The notes under the pieces: model-generated
What the model was told of the DNA's origin: nothing
What the model saw: the letters and a program-made list of their open reading frames with translations, nothing else
Databases searched by the model: none
Source: Artemia franciscana
Taxonomy: Eukaryota; Arthropoda; Branchiopoda; Anostraca; Artemiidae
DNA length: 64,000 bases
Reading direction: 5' to 3'
Assembly (NCBI RefSeq): GCF_032884065.1
Contig: NW_027062649.1
Span: 1,657,355 to 1,721,354 of the forward strand
Translations under genes and position numbers: made by a program
In this document: positions 1 to 9,355 of the stretch, in pieces
Layout: each line of letters begins with the position of its first letter
Numbering within the stretch: the stretch's first letter is position 1

Positions 1-59
1 ATTTCTATTAAGGTTTATTCTTCGTAAGGGACATGTTTCATTCATTACATTAGTCACTA

Positions 60-85
60 TCAAACAGTTCGTGGTAACGAACTGT
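60..85 (+). repeat. F1 terminal hairpin (copy A)
   Basis: The arm ACAGTTCGT (64-72) pairs perfectly with ACGAACTGT (77-85) across the loop GGTA. The same structure marks one end of other F1 copies at 5841-5870, 24543, 30508 and, decayed, 53195-53214. Confidence 0.75.
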
Positions 86-1452
86 AGTAAGGAGCGACCC
101 GGCTCAATAGTAAACGAAACTCTAAAAAACGGAATTTCGATACTAAAAGATATATCAAAAGAATCGGATTTTTATGCTGATTTTAAATATATAAGTTTCA
201 TCAAATTTAGTCTTTGTCATCAAAAGTTACGAGCCTGAGAAAATTTGCCTTATTTTGGAAAATAGGGGGTAACACCCCCTAAAAGTCATAGGATCTTAAC
301 GAAAATTACACCATCGCATTCAGCGTATCAGAGAACCCTATACACAAAATTCCAAGGTCCAATCTACAAAAATGTGGAATTTCGTATTTTTTGCCAGAAG
401 ACAAATCACGGGTGCGTGTTTATTTGTTTTTTGTTTTTTGTTTTTTTTCCCAGGGGTCATCGTATCGACCAATTGGTCCTAGAGTGTTGCAAGAGGGCTC
501 AATTTAACGGAAATGAAAAGTTCTAGTGCCCTTTTTAAGTGACCAAAAAAATTGGAGGGCACCTAGGCCCCCTCCCACGCTCATTTTTTTCCCAAAGTCA
601 ACGGATCAAAATTTTGAGATAGCCATTTTGTTCCGCATAGTCAAAAACCATAATAACTATGTCTTTGGGGATGACTTACCCCCCACAGTCCCTGGGGGAG
701 GGGCTGCAAGTTACAAACTTTGACCAATGTTTACATACAGTAATGGTTACTGGGAAGTGTACCGATGTTATCAGGGGGATTTTTTTGGTTTGGGTGTGGG
801 GTTCAGGGGAGGGGGCTATATGGGAGGATCTTTCCTTGGAGGAGTATTTCATGGGGGAAGAGAAATTCAATGAAAAGGGCGCAGGACTTTCTAGCATTAC
901 TATAAAAAAAAACAATGAAAATATAAACATGAAAAAGTTTTTTCAATTGAAAGTAAGGAGAAGTATTAAAACTTAAAACGAACAGAGATTATTACGCATA
1001 TGAAGGGTTCTAAAAATACTTTAGCATAAAGAGCGAGGTATTTAGGAGGAGATAAATACTTCGCTCTTTATGCTAAAAATTTTTTAAATAATTTCAACTA
1101 TTTATTCTACGGCCTTTCTGATTCAGGGGTCATTCTTAAAGAATTGGGATAAAACGTAACGTAAGTTACGTAAGTTATGTACGTTTGTTACGCAAGTTAA
1201 TTCTTAAGTTACGTTTTTTTTACTAATAAAAACGTTCGTTAAAAATTAAAAGATCTAGTTGCCTTTTTGAGTAACCGAAAAATTGGAAGGCAACTAGACC
1301 TCCTTCCCCACCCCTTATTTCTCAAAATCGTCTGATCAAAACTAAGAGAAAGCCATTTAGCCAAAAAAAGAATTAATATGCAAATTTCATTTTAGTAATT
1401 TATGTACGGAGAGCCAAAATCAGACATGCATTAATTCAAAAACTTTCAGAAA

Positions 1453-1748
1453 TTAAATAAAAAAAAAAGTTTTTTTAAATGAAAGTAAGGAGCGACATTA
1501 TAACTTAAAACGAACAGAAATTACTCCGTATATGAAAGGGGATTTTCCTCCTCGACACCCCGCTCCTTGTGCTAAAGTTTGATTCTTTCTCGCAACTCTA
1601 CTTTTTAAAACAATAAAAAGCTTTAGCGTAAGGAGCGGGGTATCGAGAAGGAAAAGCCCCTTTCATATACGGAGTAATTTCTGTTCGTTTTAAGTTTTAA
1701 TGTCGCTCCTTACTTTCATTTAAAAAAACTTGTTTTTTTTATTTAATC
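1453..1748. repeat. Long palindromic module of F1 (copy A)
   Basis: This is a near-perfect inverted repeat. The left arm reads outward to inward from AAGTAAGGAGCGACATT through CCGTATATGAAAGGGG to CTAAAGTTTG. The right arm is its complement, ending at GTCGCTCCTTACTTTC. The arms are about 100 bp or more around a short AT-rich centre near 1600. Transcription from either strand would give a long hairpin RNA. Confidence 0.75.
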
Positions 1749-2445
1749 TCACTGAAGAGGTCTTATGTTGTATTTGGACACTTTTCCTCTATTGTATTTT
1801 TTCGTTTTACTTAGTTTTTATTTTTTTTTCGTTTTGGCGTACTGTTTTTTCGTTTTTTTTTTTGTTTTTTTTTATTCGTAAATCGCTTTTTTATCACCTT
1901 CAAATAGTCACATACTAAGAAAAAAAAATACCTTTATCTGTTCAAGAGGTTTGTTTGGTACGTAGCTGTTGATGTGATTTATGAATTCAGTTGAAGCATT
2001 CGAATATATATCTTGGTTTAAAACAGTCTTGCTTTGACTTTTTAATCCATTCCCAATGAAGTCTGTTGAGTTCGATCTTAAGCGAGGTGGAGGCATTTCC
2101 TGATCGTAGCTAAGGAAAAAAAGGTATAAACAAAAAATACGATGCATGTCTACATGCAATGAAAATAATCGAATTGACAGTTGCCGTATGGATTAATTCC
2201 TGCTTATTTCCACTTTTTTAGCCATCATTACTTTTAATATATTTTTCATCATTTATTCTTGTAATCGGAGATAAAACTTTAAGCATACCAGTAAAAAAGC
2301 AGGCTTTGTTCAACGAAACATGAGCTTTCTTGTAATTGTTCACCGTTAAAAGACAAATTTCTTAAATTTAACTTTAACTCAAAGACAATGGTTAAGACAT
2401 CAGAACCTACAGAAATTAATCTATTGGTGGAATAACTCTATTTGC
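1749..2445. other. Unassigned AT-rich stretch
   Basis: It begins with T-rich low-complexity sequence (about 1795-1885). No convincing gene or known repeat was recognised. The minus-strand frame at 1908-2159 has no recognisable motif. Confidence 0.4.
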
Positions 2446-3252
2446 ACTCAATTCAGCATTGCAAAAGTTACAGCTCCAACAGAGAAACTGAACATAGAGA
2501 CAAGAGATTCAGGTTGAGAATCTTCTGTGGCATATTGAGCCCAATTCATGTCTGCGCATGGCTTTACAAAAACTACAGCTCAACAAAGACGCACAACATA
2601 GAAACGTGAGTTTAGGTTGAGAATCTTATGTGGCACATTGAGCCAAGGTCATTTATGCACCGTAACTTAAAGAGTAGTACACACACATCATCTTATGAGA
2701 AAGAGCAAAAACCCAAAAGAAATAAGTGCTTATGATGCGTTCGTACACAGCAAAAAAACAGTATTATATGCATCGCAGAACATGTCTAACTGTTCTTCTT
2801 TCCAATAGCCCATCCACCTGTTTGTACTAAATTCGGCTTTACAAAAACTATAGCTCAACAAAGACGCAGAACATAGATTCGTGAGATTCAGTTTAAGAAT
2901 CTTATGTGGCATATTGATCCCAGGTCATGTATGCACCGCGACTTAAAGAGAAGTACACACATATAATCTTATGAGCACGAAGATAAAGCCAAAAGACATC
3001 AGTTTTTATGATGCGTCCGTACCATGCAAAAAGAAAGCCAAAATTATATGCATCGCGGAATATGTTCGACTGTTCTTCTTTACAATAGCCCATTCAACTT
3101 TTTGTGCTAAATTTGGCTTTACAAAAACTACAGCACAACAAAGACGCAGAACATAGAAATGTGAAATTCAGGTTAAGAATCTTATATGGCATATTGAGCC
3201 CAGGTCATATATGCACCACAACTTAAAGAGTAGTACACACAATATCATCTTA

Positions 3253-3668
3253 ACAGATATGCTACATTTTGTGATCATTCTGTCCTTTATCTTTCTGGTC
3301 TTTATCCCCTTCTAAAGAAAAAAGATGTTAATCAGATTCGGATTTTTTATTTCAGATATTGTAAATTTTTACTTTATCTCCCCCCTTGGTATAGCAATAG
3401 GAAGATAATTCGTAAGTTTGATGTCCCTGATATAAGTGCAAAGTTGGCCCTCATGTATGGAAGGTTGTCGGAATCAGCTTTTTATCGTTTATCGCCTCAT
3501 CATCCTTTGGTCCGTCTGTTCGGTTGATCTCATTGTAGCGTAATGTTTTTTTCTATTTGTAGTGTATTTTACTTGTAGTGTATTTCATTTTTTTTCTTTT
3601 TGTTACTCCACAAGTGCCATAACTTGCTATGATGTGGGTTAAGAATAAATTAATATTATTATTATTAT
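3253..3668 (+). mobile_element. LINE 3' fragment inserted in the satellite
   Basis: An open frame from about 3258 to 3526 encodes a stretch with LPPWYSNRKIIRKFDVPDIS and ends LVRLFG followed by a stop. I read this as a non-LTR retrotransposon C-terminus. A 3' UTR follows, then an (ATT)n tail at 3650-3668. On both sides the satellite unit is recognisable; about 28 bp of the unit is absent at the join. The fragment is heavily 5'-truncated, and its clade is not resolved. Confidence 0.55.
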
Positions 3669-4142
3669 AAGTGCTTATGATGCGTTCGTACAAGGCCAAA
3701 AAAAAGAATTATATGCAAGGCGGAACATGTTTTACTGTTCTTCTTTCCAATACCCCATCCAACTTTTTGTGCTAAATTTTGCTTTACAAAAATTGCAGCT
3801 CAAAAAAGACGCAGAACATAGAAACGTGCGATTCAGGTTTAAATTCTGATATGGTATATTGAGCCTAATTATGTGTAAACAGTAATTTAAAGATTAATGT
3901 ACACATATCTTATGAGAAAAAACATAAAGCCAAAAGACAGATGTGCATATAATGCAACCATACGATACAAACATAGCCAAAATTATATGTATCTTAAAAC
4001 ATTTTAGACTGATCTCCTTTGCAATAGTCCACCCAGCTTTTTGCGCTAAATTCGGCTTTACAAAAACTACAGCTCAACAAAGACGCAGAACATTGAAACG
4101 TGAGATTCAGGTTGAGAATCTTATGTGGTATTAAAAAAGACA

Positions 4143-4400
4143 AGTTTTTTGACTGATGGTAAGGAGCGACGTTAAAACTTAAGACGGACAGAAATTATTC
4201 CGTATATGAAAGGGGTTGTCCCCTCCTTAACGCCCCGCTCTTTACGCTAAAATTTTACTCTTTGTCATAGTTCTACTTTTTAAAACAGTAAAAACTTTAG
4301 CTTAAAGAGCGAGGCGTTGAGGAGGGGACAATCCCTTTCATATACGGAATAATTTCTGTTCGTCTTAAGTTTTACTGTCACTCCTTACTTGCAGTTATAA
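4143..4400. repeat. Long palindromic module of F1 (copy B)
   Basis: The left arm is about 4159-4251 and the right arm about 4293-4388, roughly 95 bp each and highly complementary. They include CCGTATATGAAAGGGG and CGCTCTTTACGCTAAA with their complements. The spacer is about 40 bp and AT-rich. Confidence 0.75.
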
Positions 4401-5840
4401 AAAAAAATTATTATTTATTTTCTTAACGTTTTTTAGATAAATTTCCATATTAATTATTTTTTTGACTAAATGGCTTTCTCATAGCTTTGTTCGAACGATT
4501 TTGATAAAAAAAAAAGAGGTGGGGGAGTAGGCCTATTTGCCCTCATATTTTTGGTTTCTTAAAAAGGCAACTAGAACTAAATATACGTAACTTACGAATG
4601 AACTTACGTAATGAGCTTATATGTTTGTATATTTCTATTACGTATATAGGGGGAGGGGTGGGTCAACTCCTCGTCAATACCTCGCTCTTTACACTAAAAT
4701 ATGAATTCTGTCCCAATTCTTTAAGAATGACCCCTAATCACAAAGGCCGTAGAATAAATTGTTGAACTTGCTAAAAATACTTTAGCGAAAAGAACTAAGT
4801 ATCGTGGAGGAGACGAGCTCCCTTAAACACGTAATAATTTCTGTTCGTTCAAGGTTTGAATGCTGCTCCTTACTTCTAGCTGAAAAAACTTATTTTCTCA
4901 TTGTTTTTTTTAAATAGTGCTAGAAATCCTGCGGCCCCTTCATGGAAATACGCTTCCCTCATGATAAATTCCTCTATGGAGATATACTCCCGCGTAACTT
5001 CCTCCTTCGACCCCCTCCCCCAAACGTAATAAAGTCCCCCTGAAAACGTCTGTACACATCTCAACAACTATTACTGTATGTAAACACTGGTCAAAGTTTG
5101 TAACTTGCTGCCACTTCCCAGAGATTTTGGCGGATTAAGTCGTTCCAAAAGATATATTTTTTAGGTTTTTCGACTACGCTGAACAAAAGGACTATCTCAA
5201 AATTTTTATCCGGTTACTTTGGGAAAAAAATGAGCGTGTGAGAGGGCCTAGGTGCCCTCAAATTTTTTGGTCTCTTAAAAAGGGCACTATAACTTTTAAT
5301 TTCCTTTAGAATAAACCTTGTCGCGACATTATAGGACGACTGGGTCGCTACGATCACCCCTGGGGGGAAAAAACAAACAAAAAAAACAAACAAACAAACA
5401 CGCATTCGCTATCTGTCTTTTGGCAAAAAATTCAAAACTCCACATTTTTGTAGATAGGAGCTTGAAACCTCGCAGCGAATTGTGAAATTCCAATTGTGAA
5501 AGTGCATGGACCCTAAGGTGTTAAAACACAGAGGGGGTCTTTCGGCGATTCACTTCACTTCACTTCAAGAGCTTGAAACTTCTACAGTAGGGCTTTCTGA
5601 AACGCTGAATTTAATGATGTGATTTTCGTTAAGATTTTGCGACTTTTAAGGGGTGTTTCCGCCAATTTTCTAGAATATGGCAAATTTTCTCAGGTTCTTA
5701 ACTTTTGATAGGTAAGACTGATGAAACTTATATATTGAAAATCAGCATTAAATCTCGATTCTTTTGATGTAACTATTGGTATCAAAATTCCGTTTTTTAG
5801 AGTTTCGGTTACTATTGAGCCGGGTCGCTCCATACTAGAA

Positions 5841-5870
5841 TCAAACAGTTCGTTACCACGAACTGTTTGA
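5841..5870 (-). repeat. F1 terminal hairpin (copy B)
   Basis: The arm TCAAACAGTTCGT (5841-5853), loop TACC and the perfect complementary arm (5858-5870) form a 13-bp stem at the element's edge. The next base, 5871, is already satellite. Confidence 0.8.
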
Positions 5871-6372
5871 TATTGAACGTAATTATGTGTACACAGAAAT
5901 TTAAAGATTAATGCACACATATCTTACCAGAAAGAGCATAAAAGCAAAAGACAGAGATGTTTATGATGCGATCGTACGATAGAAATATAACCAGAATTAT
6001 ATGTATCGCGAAACATGTCTGACCGCTCTTCTTTCCAATAGTTCGCCCCACTTTTTGAGCCTTAAAAAATTCAGCCTTAAAAAACTACAGCCTTAAAAAC
6101 TCAGCTAAATTCAGCTAAATCCAGCCTTAAAAAAACTACAGCTCAATAAAGACACAGATCATAAAAACGTGAGATTAGGGTTGAAAATCTTCTGTTGCGT
6201 ATTGAGCCTAGCTTAGTGTGCAGAGTCATTAAAGAGTTAGACATATATTGATTTATGACTTAAGAGCCTAAAACCAAAAAATCCGAGGATTCAATATACG
6301 ATCATATGATACACAAAGAGTCAAAAATTCATCAATCGCGGAACATACTACTTTTTTTTCGCTAGCCCGTCC

Positions 6373-6772
6373 TGATATGAGCCAATTTAAAGTAAAACGA
6401 GTTGAATTTGACTTTGTATTTGCAAGCCCAAACAAAGATAATAATCTTCAAATGCACAATTCATGATTTTATTAATATATCTTCAATTTTGGAACAAAAT
6501 ATAACATATTTTTCGGAAACAAAATTCAAAAAACGAAAAACTCAGAAAAAGTTTGACGGCATCTGATTTTGTTCCCAATCGTGATTCATAACCTTACTTA
6601 CGATAAAAGAAAAATAATACTTAGCAGAAAAACAATAGGGCTGGGCATAGAACGAAATGTTAAGCCATTAAAGGAATAGAATAGTTTGTTTGTGACATTC
6701 TGGCTATAGTCAGTGTTCTTGAAAAGAAAACATTCTGGATATGGTCAATGTTCTTGTTCTCTGTTATCTCTA
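6373..6772. other. Unassigned AT-rich stretch
   Basis: This lies between the last satellite unit and F1 copy C. I see no gene or known repeat here. Confidence 0.4.
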
Positions 6773-8277
6773 AGTAAGCTAAAGTTTGACTCTTTCTCTT
6801 AACTCTGATTTTTAAAACAGTACAAAACTTTAGCGTAAAGAGCGGGGCGTTGAGGAGGAAAAGCCCCTTTCATATACGTAGTGATTTCTGTTCGTTTTAA
6901 GTTTTAATGTCGCTCCTTACTTTCAGTTAGAAAAACTTGTTTTTTTTATAATTTAATTTCTGAACGTTTTTGAATTAACGCATGTTTTGATTTCGGCTCT
7001 CCACAAATAAACAATTAAAACGAAATTTACATATTAATTTTGTTTTGGCTAAATAGCTTTCTCATAGTTTAATCGGAAGATTTCGAGAAAAAAGGAGCAG
7101 GGGAGGAGGCCTAGGTTCCTTACAATTTTTGACTACTTAAAAAGGCAACTAGAATTTAAATTTTTTTACGAATGTCTTCATAAGTAAAAAATATACGTAA
7201 CTTACGAATGAACTTACGTAACGAACTTCTATAATTGTATATTTTTATTAAGTATATGAGGGAGATCACTCCCTTGTCAATACCTTGCACTTTACACTAA
7301 AGCTTAAATTTTGTCCCAATTTCTGAAGAATGACCCCCGAATCACAAAGGCCGTACAATAAATAGTTGAAATTACTAAAAAATACTTTAGCGTAAAGACC
7401 GAGGTATTACGAGGAGGTGAACCCCTTATATACGTAATAATTTTTTTTCGTTTTAAGTTTTAATGCTGCTTCTTACTTTCAGTTGAAAAAGCTTTTCATA
7501 TTTATTTTTTCGTAGTATTTTTTTTAATTATTCTAGAAAAATTATGTGCCCCCTTCATTGAAGATCTCTTCCCCTCCTCAACTTCTCCCCCCCCCCAACC
7601 AAAAAAATCCCCCATGAAAACGTAAGTACACTTCCCAATAACCATTACTATATGTAAACACTTATCAAAGTTTGTAACTTGCAGCCCCTCTCACGGGGAC
7701 TTTAGGGGAGTAAGTCGTCCCAAAAGACATAGTTAGTCGGTTTTTCGACTATGATGAATAAAATGGCTATCTCAGAATTTTGATCCGGTGACTTTGGGGA
7801 AAAATGAGCTTGGGAGGGGGCATAGGTGCGCTCCAGTTTTTTTGGTCACTTAAAAAGGCCACAAGAACTTTTAACTTCAGCTAGAATGAGCCCTCTTCCG
7901 ACATTCTAGGACCACTGAACCGATACGACCATCCCTGGAAAAAAATAAACACGCATCCGTGATCTGTTTTCTGGCAAAAGATGCGAAACTCCAAATTTTT
8001 GTAGATAGGAACTTGAAACTTCTACGTTAAGGTTCTGTAATATGCTGAATCTAATGGAGTAATTTTCGTTAAAATTGTATGACTTTTAAGGGGTGTTTCT
8101 CCGTATTTCCTAAAATAAGGCAAATTTTCTCAGGCTCGAAAATTTTGATGGGTAAGACTGAACTTGATGAAACTTATATATTTAAATTCAGCATTAAAAT
8201 CCAATTTTTATGTAACTGTTGGTATCAAAATTCTATTTTTTAGAGTTTCGGTTACTATTGAGCCCTGTCACTCAGTT
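6773..8277 (-). mobile_element. F1 repeat, copy C (both ends truncated)
   Basis: The order matches copy B. It starts inside the palindrome (the right arm to 6945 is intact and most of the left arm is missing). Then come the AACGCATGTTTTGATTTCGGCTCT block, GGCAACTAG block, half-module (about 7370-7500), C-rich block (7560-7620), TTTGTAACTTGCAGCC block (7670) and GGCACTT-type block (7850). It ends with the ACTATTGAGCC stretch at about 8265. The terminal hairpin is missing. Its relation to copies A, B and D is plain by eye despite many substitutions. Confidence 0.65.
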
Positions 8278-8370
8278 GTATATCTTAATACCTTTTTGAA
8301 GCACATAAAACCCTTACAGGTACTATAAAATAGGACGTTAAGAATAATTGGAAATTTTTTACATCGACCT

Positions 8371-8736
8371 TCAAAACTTGAAAATGTTTTGGAAACTTAA
8401 ATTTGTTAGATTTAAAAGATATGCGAGCATTAAATAATTCCATTTAGCATTTTCAAATCCAAAATTCAAAAAAATTTTATACGATAAATCTTTATTAATT
8501 TTACTTTCTCGTTCGGATTGTCGGAGGTCTGGGATGTACTGAATTCCTTTTGTAAGTTCTGAAAGGTCAAAGTTTTCGATTAGGTACCAAATACCCTTCA
8601 TTGCAAATAATTATAAGCTGGATGATAAAATTCCGTTTGATCCATTCCAAAAATCTCAGCTAAAATTAAAAAACCAAATATTAAAGATTGTTTGCTAAAA
8701 TTTTGATTACTCACCATTGATGATGGAAAATTAAAT
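8371..8736 (-). other. Two overlapping unrecognised frames
   Basis: On the minus strand, a frame ending near 8598 (contains EIFGMDQTEFYHPAYNYL) overlaps an ATG-initiated 76-codon frame at 8601-8371 (contains KINKDLSYKIFLNFGFENAK) by the four bases ATGA. Together they would read as one chain with a frame change. A good splice donor (ATG then GTGAGT) lies at about 8714-8719 on the same strand. I recognise no family. It could be a decayed exon, part of an old transposon gene, or chance. Confidence 0.2.
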
Positions 8737-8739
8737 AAT

Positions 8740-9355
8740 TTGATCTTCTTCTTCGTGTGTTTTGCTTTTGTGTCCTTGTGTTTGGGATGGCCTCCCACGC
8801 CCCTCCTGCCCGATATTTACTTATTTACTTATCCTTGTTGCTTCTCTTCTGTGTTTTTTTTTCTATTTTGTTTGTTTTTTGCCGGGATAAATTTTGGAAT
8901 TATTGTTATGACGAGATAGTCCGTCCGTGGCCGAGTGGTTAACGCGCCGAACTCACGAGCGAAGGGTCGCTGGTTCGAATCTCGGTGGTGCCGACCGCTT
9001 GGTTTAGGACGAGGGTTAGTGGCGTTTCCCCGTAAGACAAGCCAAAAGTCCACCCAGCTTCAAATGGGTACCTAGAGAAATCTAGGGAAAAGCACGGGAA
9101 AGCGTCAGATGGCTTGCCCCCAACCACGCATTGCACCCCGGCCGAGGGCAGAGAATCAGGAGATCGGCACCTGCGCTACGCGAACCCTAATCGGTTTGCA
9201 TGCGAAAGTTTGCTTTGCTTGCTTTGTTATGATGAGATGCTGATGTTTTTTCTGCACTGTCCTTAACCTTACGAGCTCTGCTCTCTGTTGGGAGATAATA
9301 CTGTATTTTGTATTTTTTTTAGTGGAATAAAGAAAAAATAATAAAATAATATAAT
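8740..9355 (+). mobile_element. Possible LINE 3' UTR with (AATA)n tail, host of a SINE
   Basis: T/G-rich sequence resumes after the SINE and ends in GTGGAATAAAG followed by an A/AATA-rich tail (about 9325-9355). This resembles 3' ends of CR1/jockey-type LINEs. No coding part is left, so the call rests on the tail only. Confidence 0.3.
8918..9224 (+). mobile_element. tRNA-derived SINE with target-site duplication
   Basis: The head carries a pol III A box (TGGCCGAGTGG, 8928-8938) and B box (GGTTCGAATC, 8972-8981), spaced as in a type II (Ser/Leu-like) tRNA. The acceptor and T stems are no longer properly paired, so this is not a working tRNA gene. A non-tRNA body follows, including an AAATGGGTACC motif at about 9062, and the 3' end is TTGC/TTGCTT-rich (about 9208-9224). 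Flanking 14-bp direct repeats TGTTATGACGAGAT (8904-8917) and TGTTATGATGAGAT (9225-9238) differ at one base and mark a LINE-mediated insertion. Length is about 307 bp. The single mismatch suggests a fairly recent insertion. Confidence 0.85.

Larger units (their letters stand above)
60..1748 (+). mobile_element. F1 repeat, long copy A
   Basis: This is a non-coding element with the same module order as the copies at 4131-5870 (reversed) and 30508-32148. It opens with TC and a short hairpin (60-85), followed by a G/C-box region near 240-290. A block around 540-780 contains the motif GGAGGGCACCTAGG and a purine-rich G tract. A half-module follows at about 950-1130, then a second GGAAGGCAACTAGA block near 1280, and finally a long palindrome (1453-1748). 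The left junction is A59|T60, the same A|TC junction as in other copies. No open frame resembles a transposase or reverse transcriptase. Small frames inside (for example 526-723 and 659-976) run through repeat sequence shared by all copies and are not genes. The right end is approximate because the T-rich tail blends into flanking DNA. Confidence 0.7.
4131..5870 (-). mobile_element. F1 repeat, full-length copy B
   Basis: This copy is in reverse orientation. The palindromic module comes first (4143-4400), then the G-rich and GGCAACTAG-type blocks, and the terminal hairpin comes last (5841-5870). Its edges are the sharpest in the window because it interrupts a tandem satellite. The left flank ends GTGGTA (to 4130), the right flank resumes TATTGA (from 5871), and intact neighbouring units read GGTATATTGA or GGCATATTGA. 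The element is 1740 bp between A4130 and T5871, with at most 2 bp of possible duplication. It encodes no recognisable protein. Confidence 0.75.
2446..6372 (+). repeat. Tandem satellite, about 275-bp unit, interrupted twice
   Basis: The anchor GGCTTTACAAAAACTACAGC recurs at about 2560, 2835, 3115, 3780, 4054 and (decayed) 6118. Spacings are 275, 280 and 274 bp where uninterrupted. The 3115-3780 gap becomes 249 bp once the LINE fragment at 3253-3668 is removed, with about 28 bp of unit missing at the junction. The 4054-6118 gap shrinks from 2064 to 324 bp once the 1740-bp F1 copy is removed. Other unit landmarks are a TTATGATGCGTTCGTAC block and a CTGTTCTTCTTTCCAATAG block. The outer units (2446-2560 and 5871-6372) are more diverged, and the last has a local duplication of an AGCCTTAAAAA motif. 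No coding function is apparent. Confidence 0.8.

Noticed and set aside
526..976. Open frames of 65-105 codons in F1 copy A (and similar ones at 4876-5405, 8829-9136, 31138-31436, 52051-52550)
   Set aside because: They run through repeat blocks or SINE sequence, and products differ between copies because frames are not kept. No protein family matches.
2446..6372. A CRISPR array
   Set aside because: Units of about 275 bp repeat throughout their length, with no short repeat/unique spacer pattern and no cas genes; this is a eukaryotic satellite.
8921..8990. A functional tRNA-Ser/Leu gene
   Set aside because: A and B boxes are present, but acceptor and T stems do not pair properly, and a 230-bp tail plus target-site duplications show a SINE.
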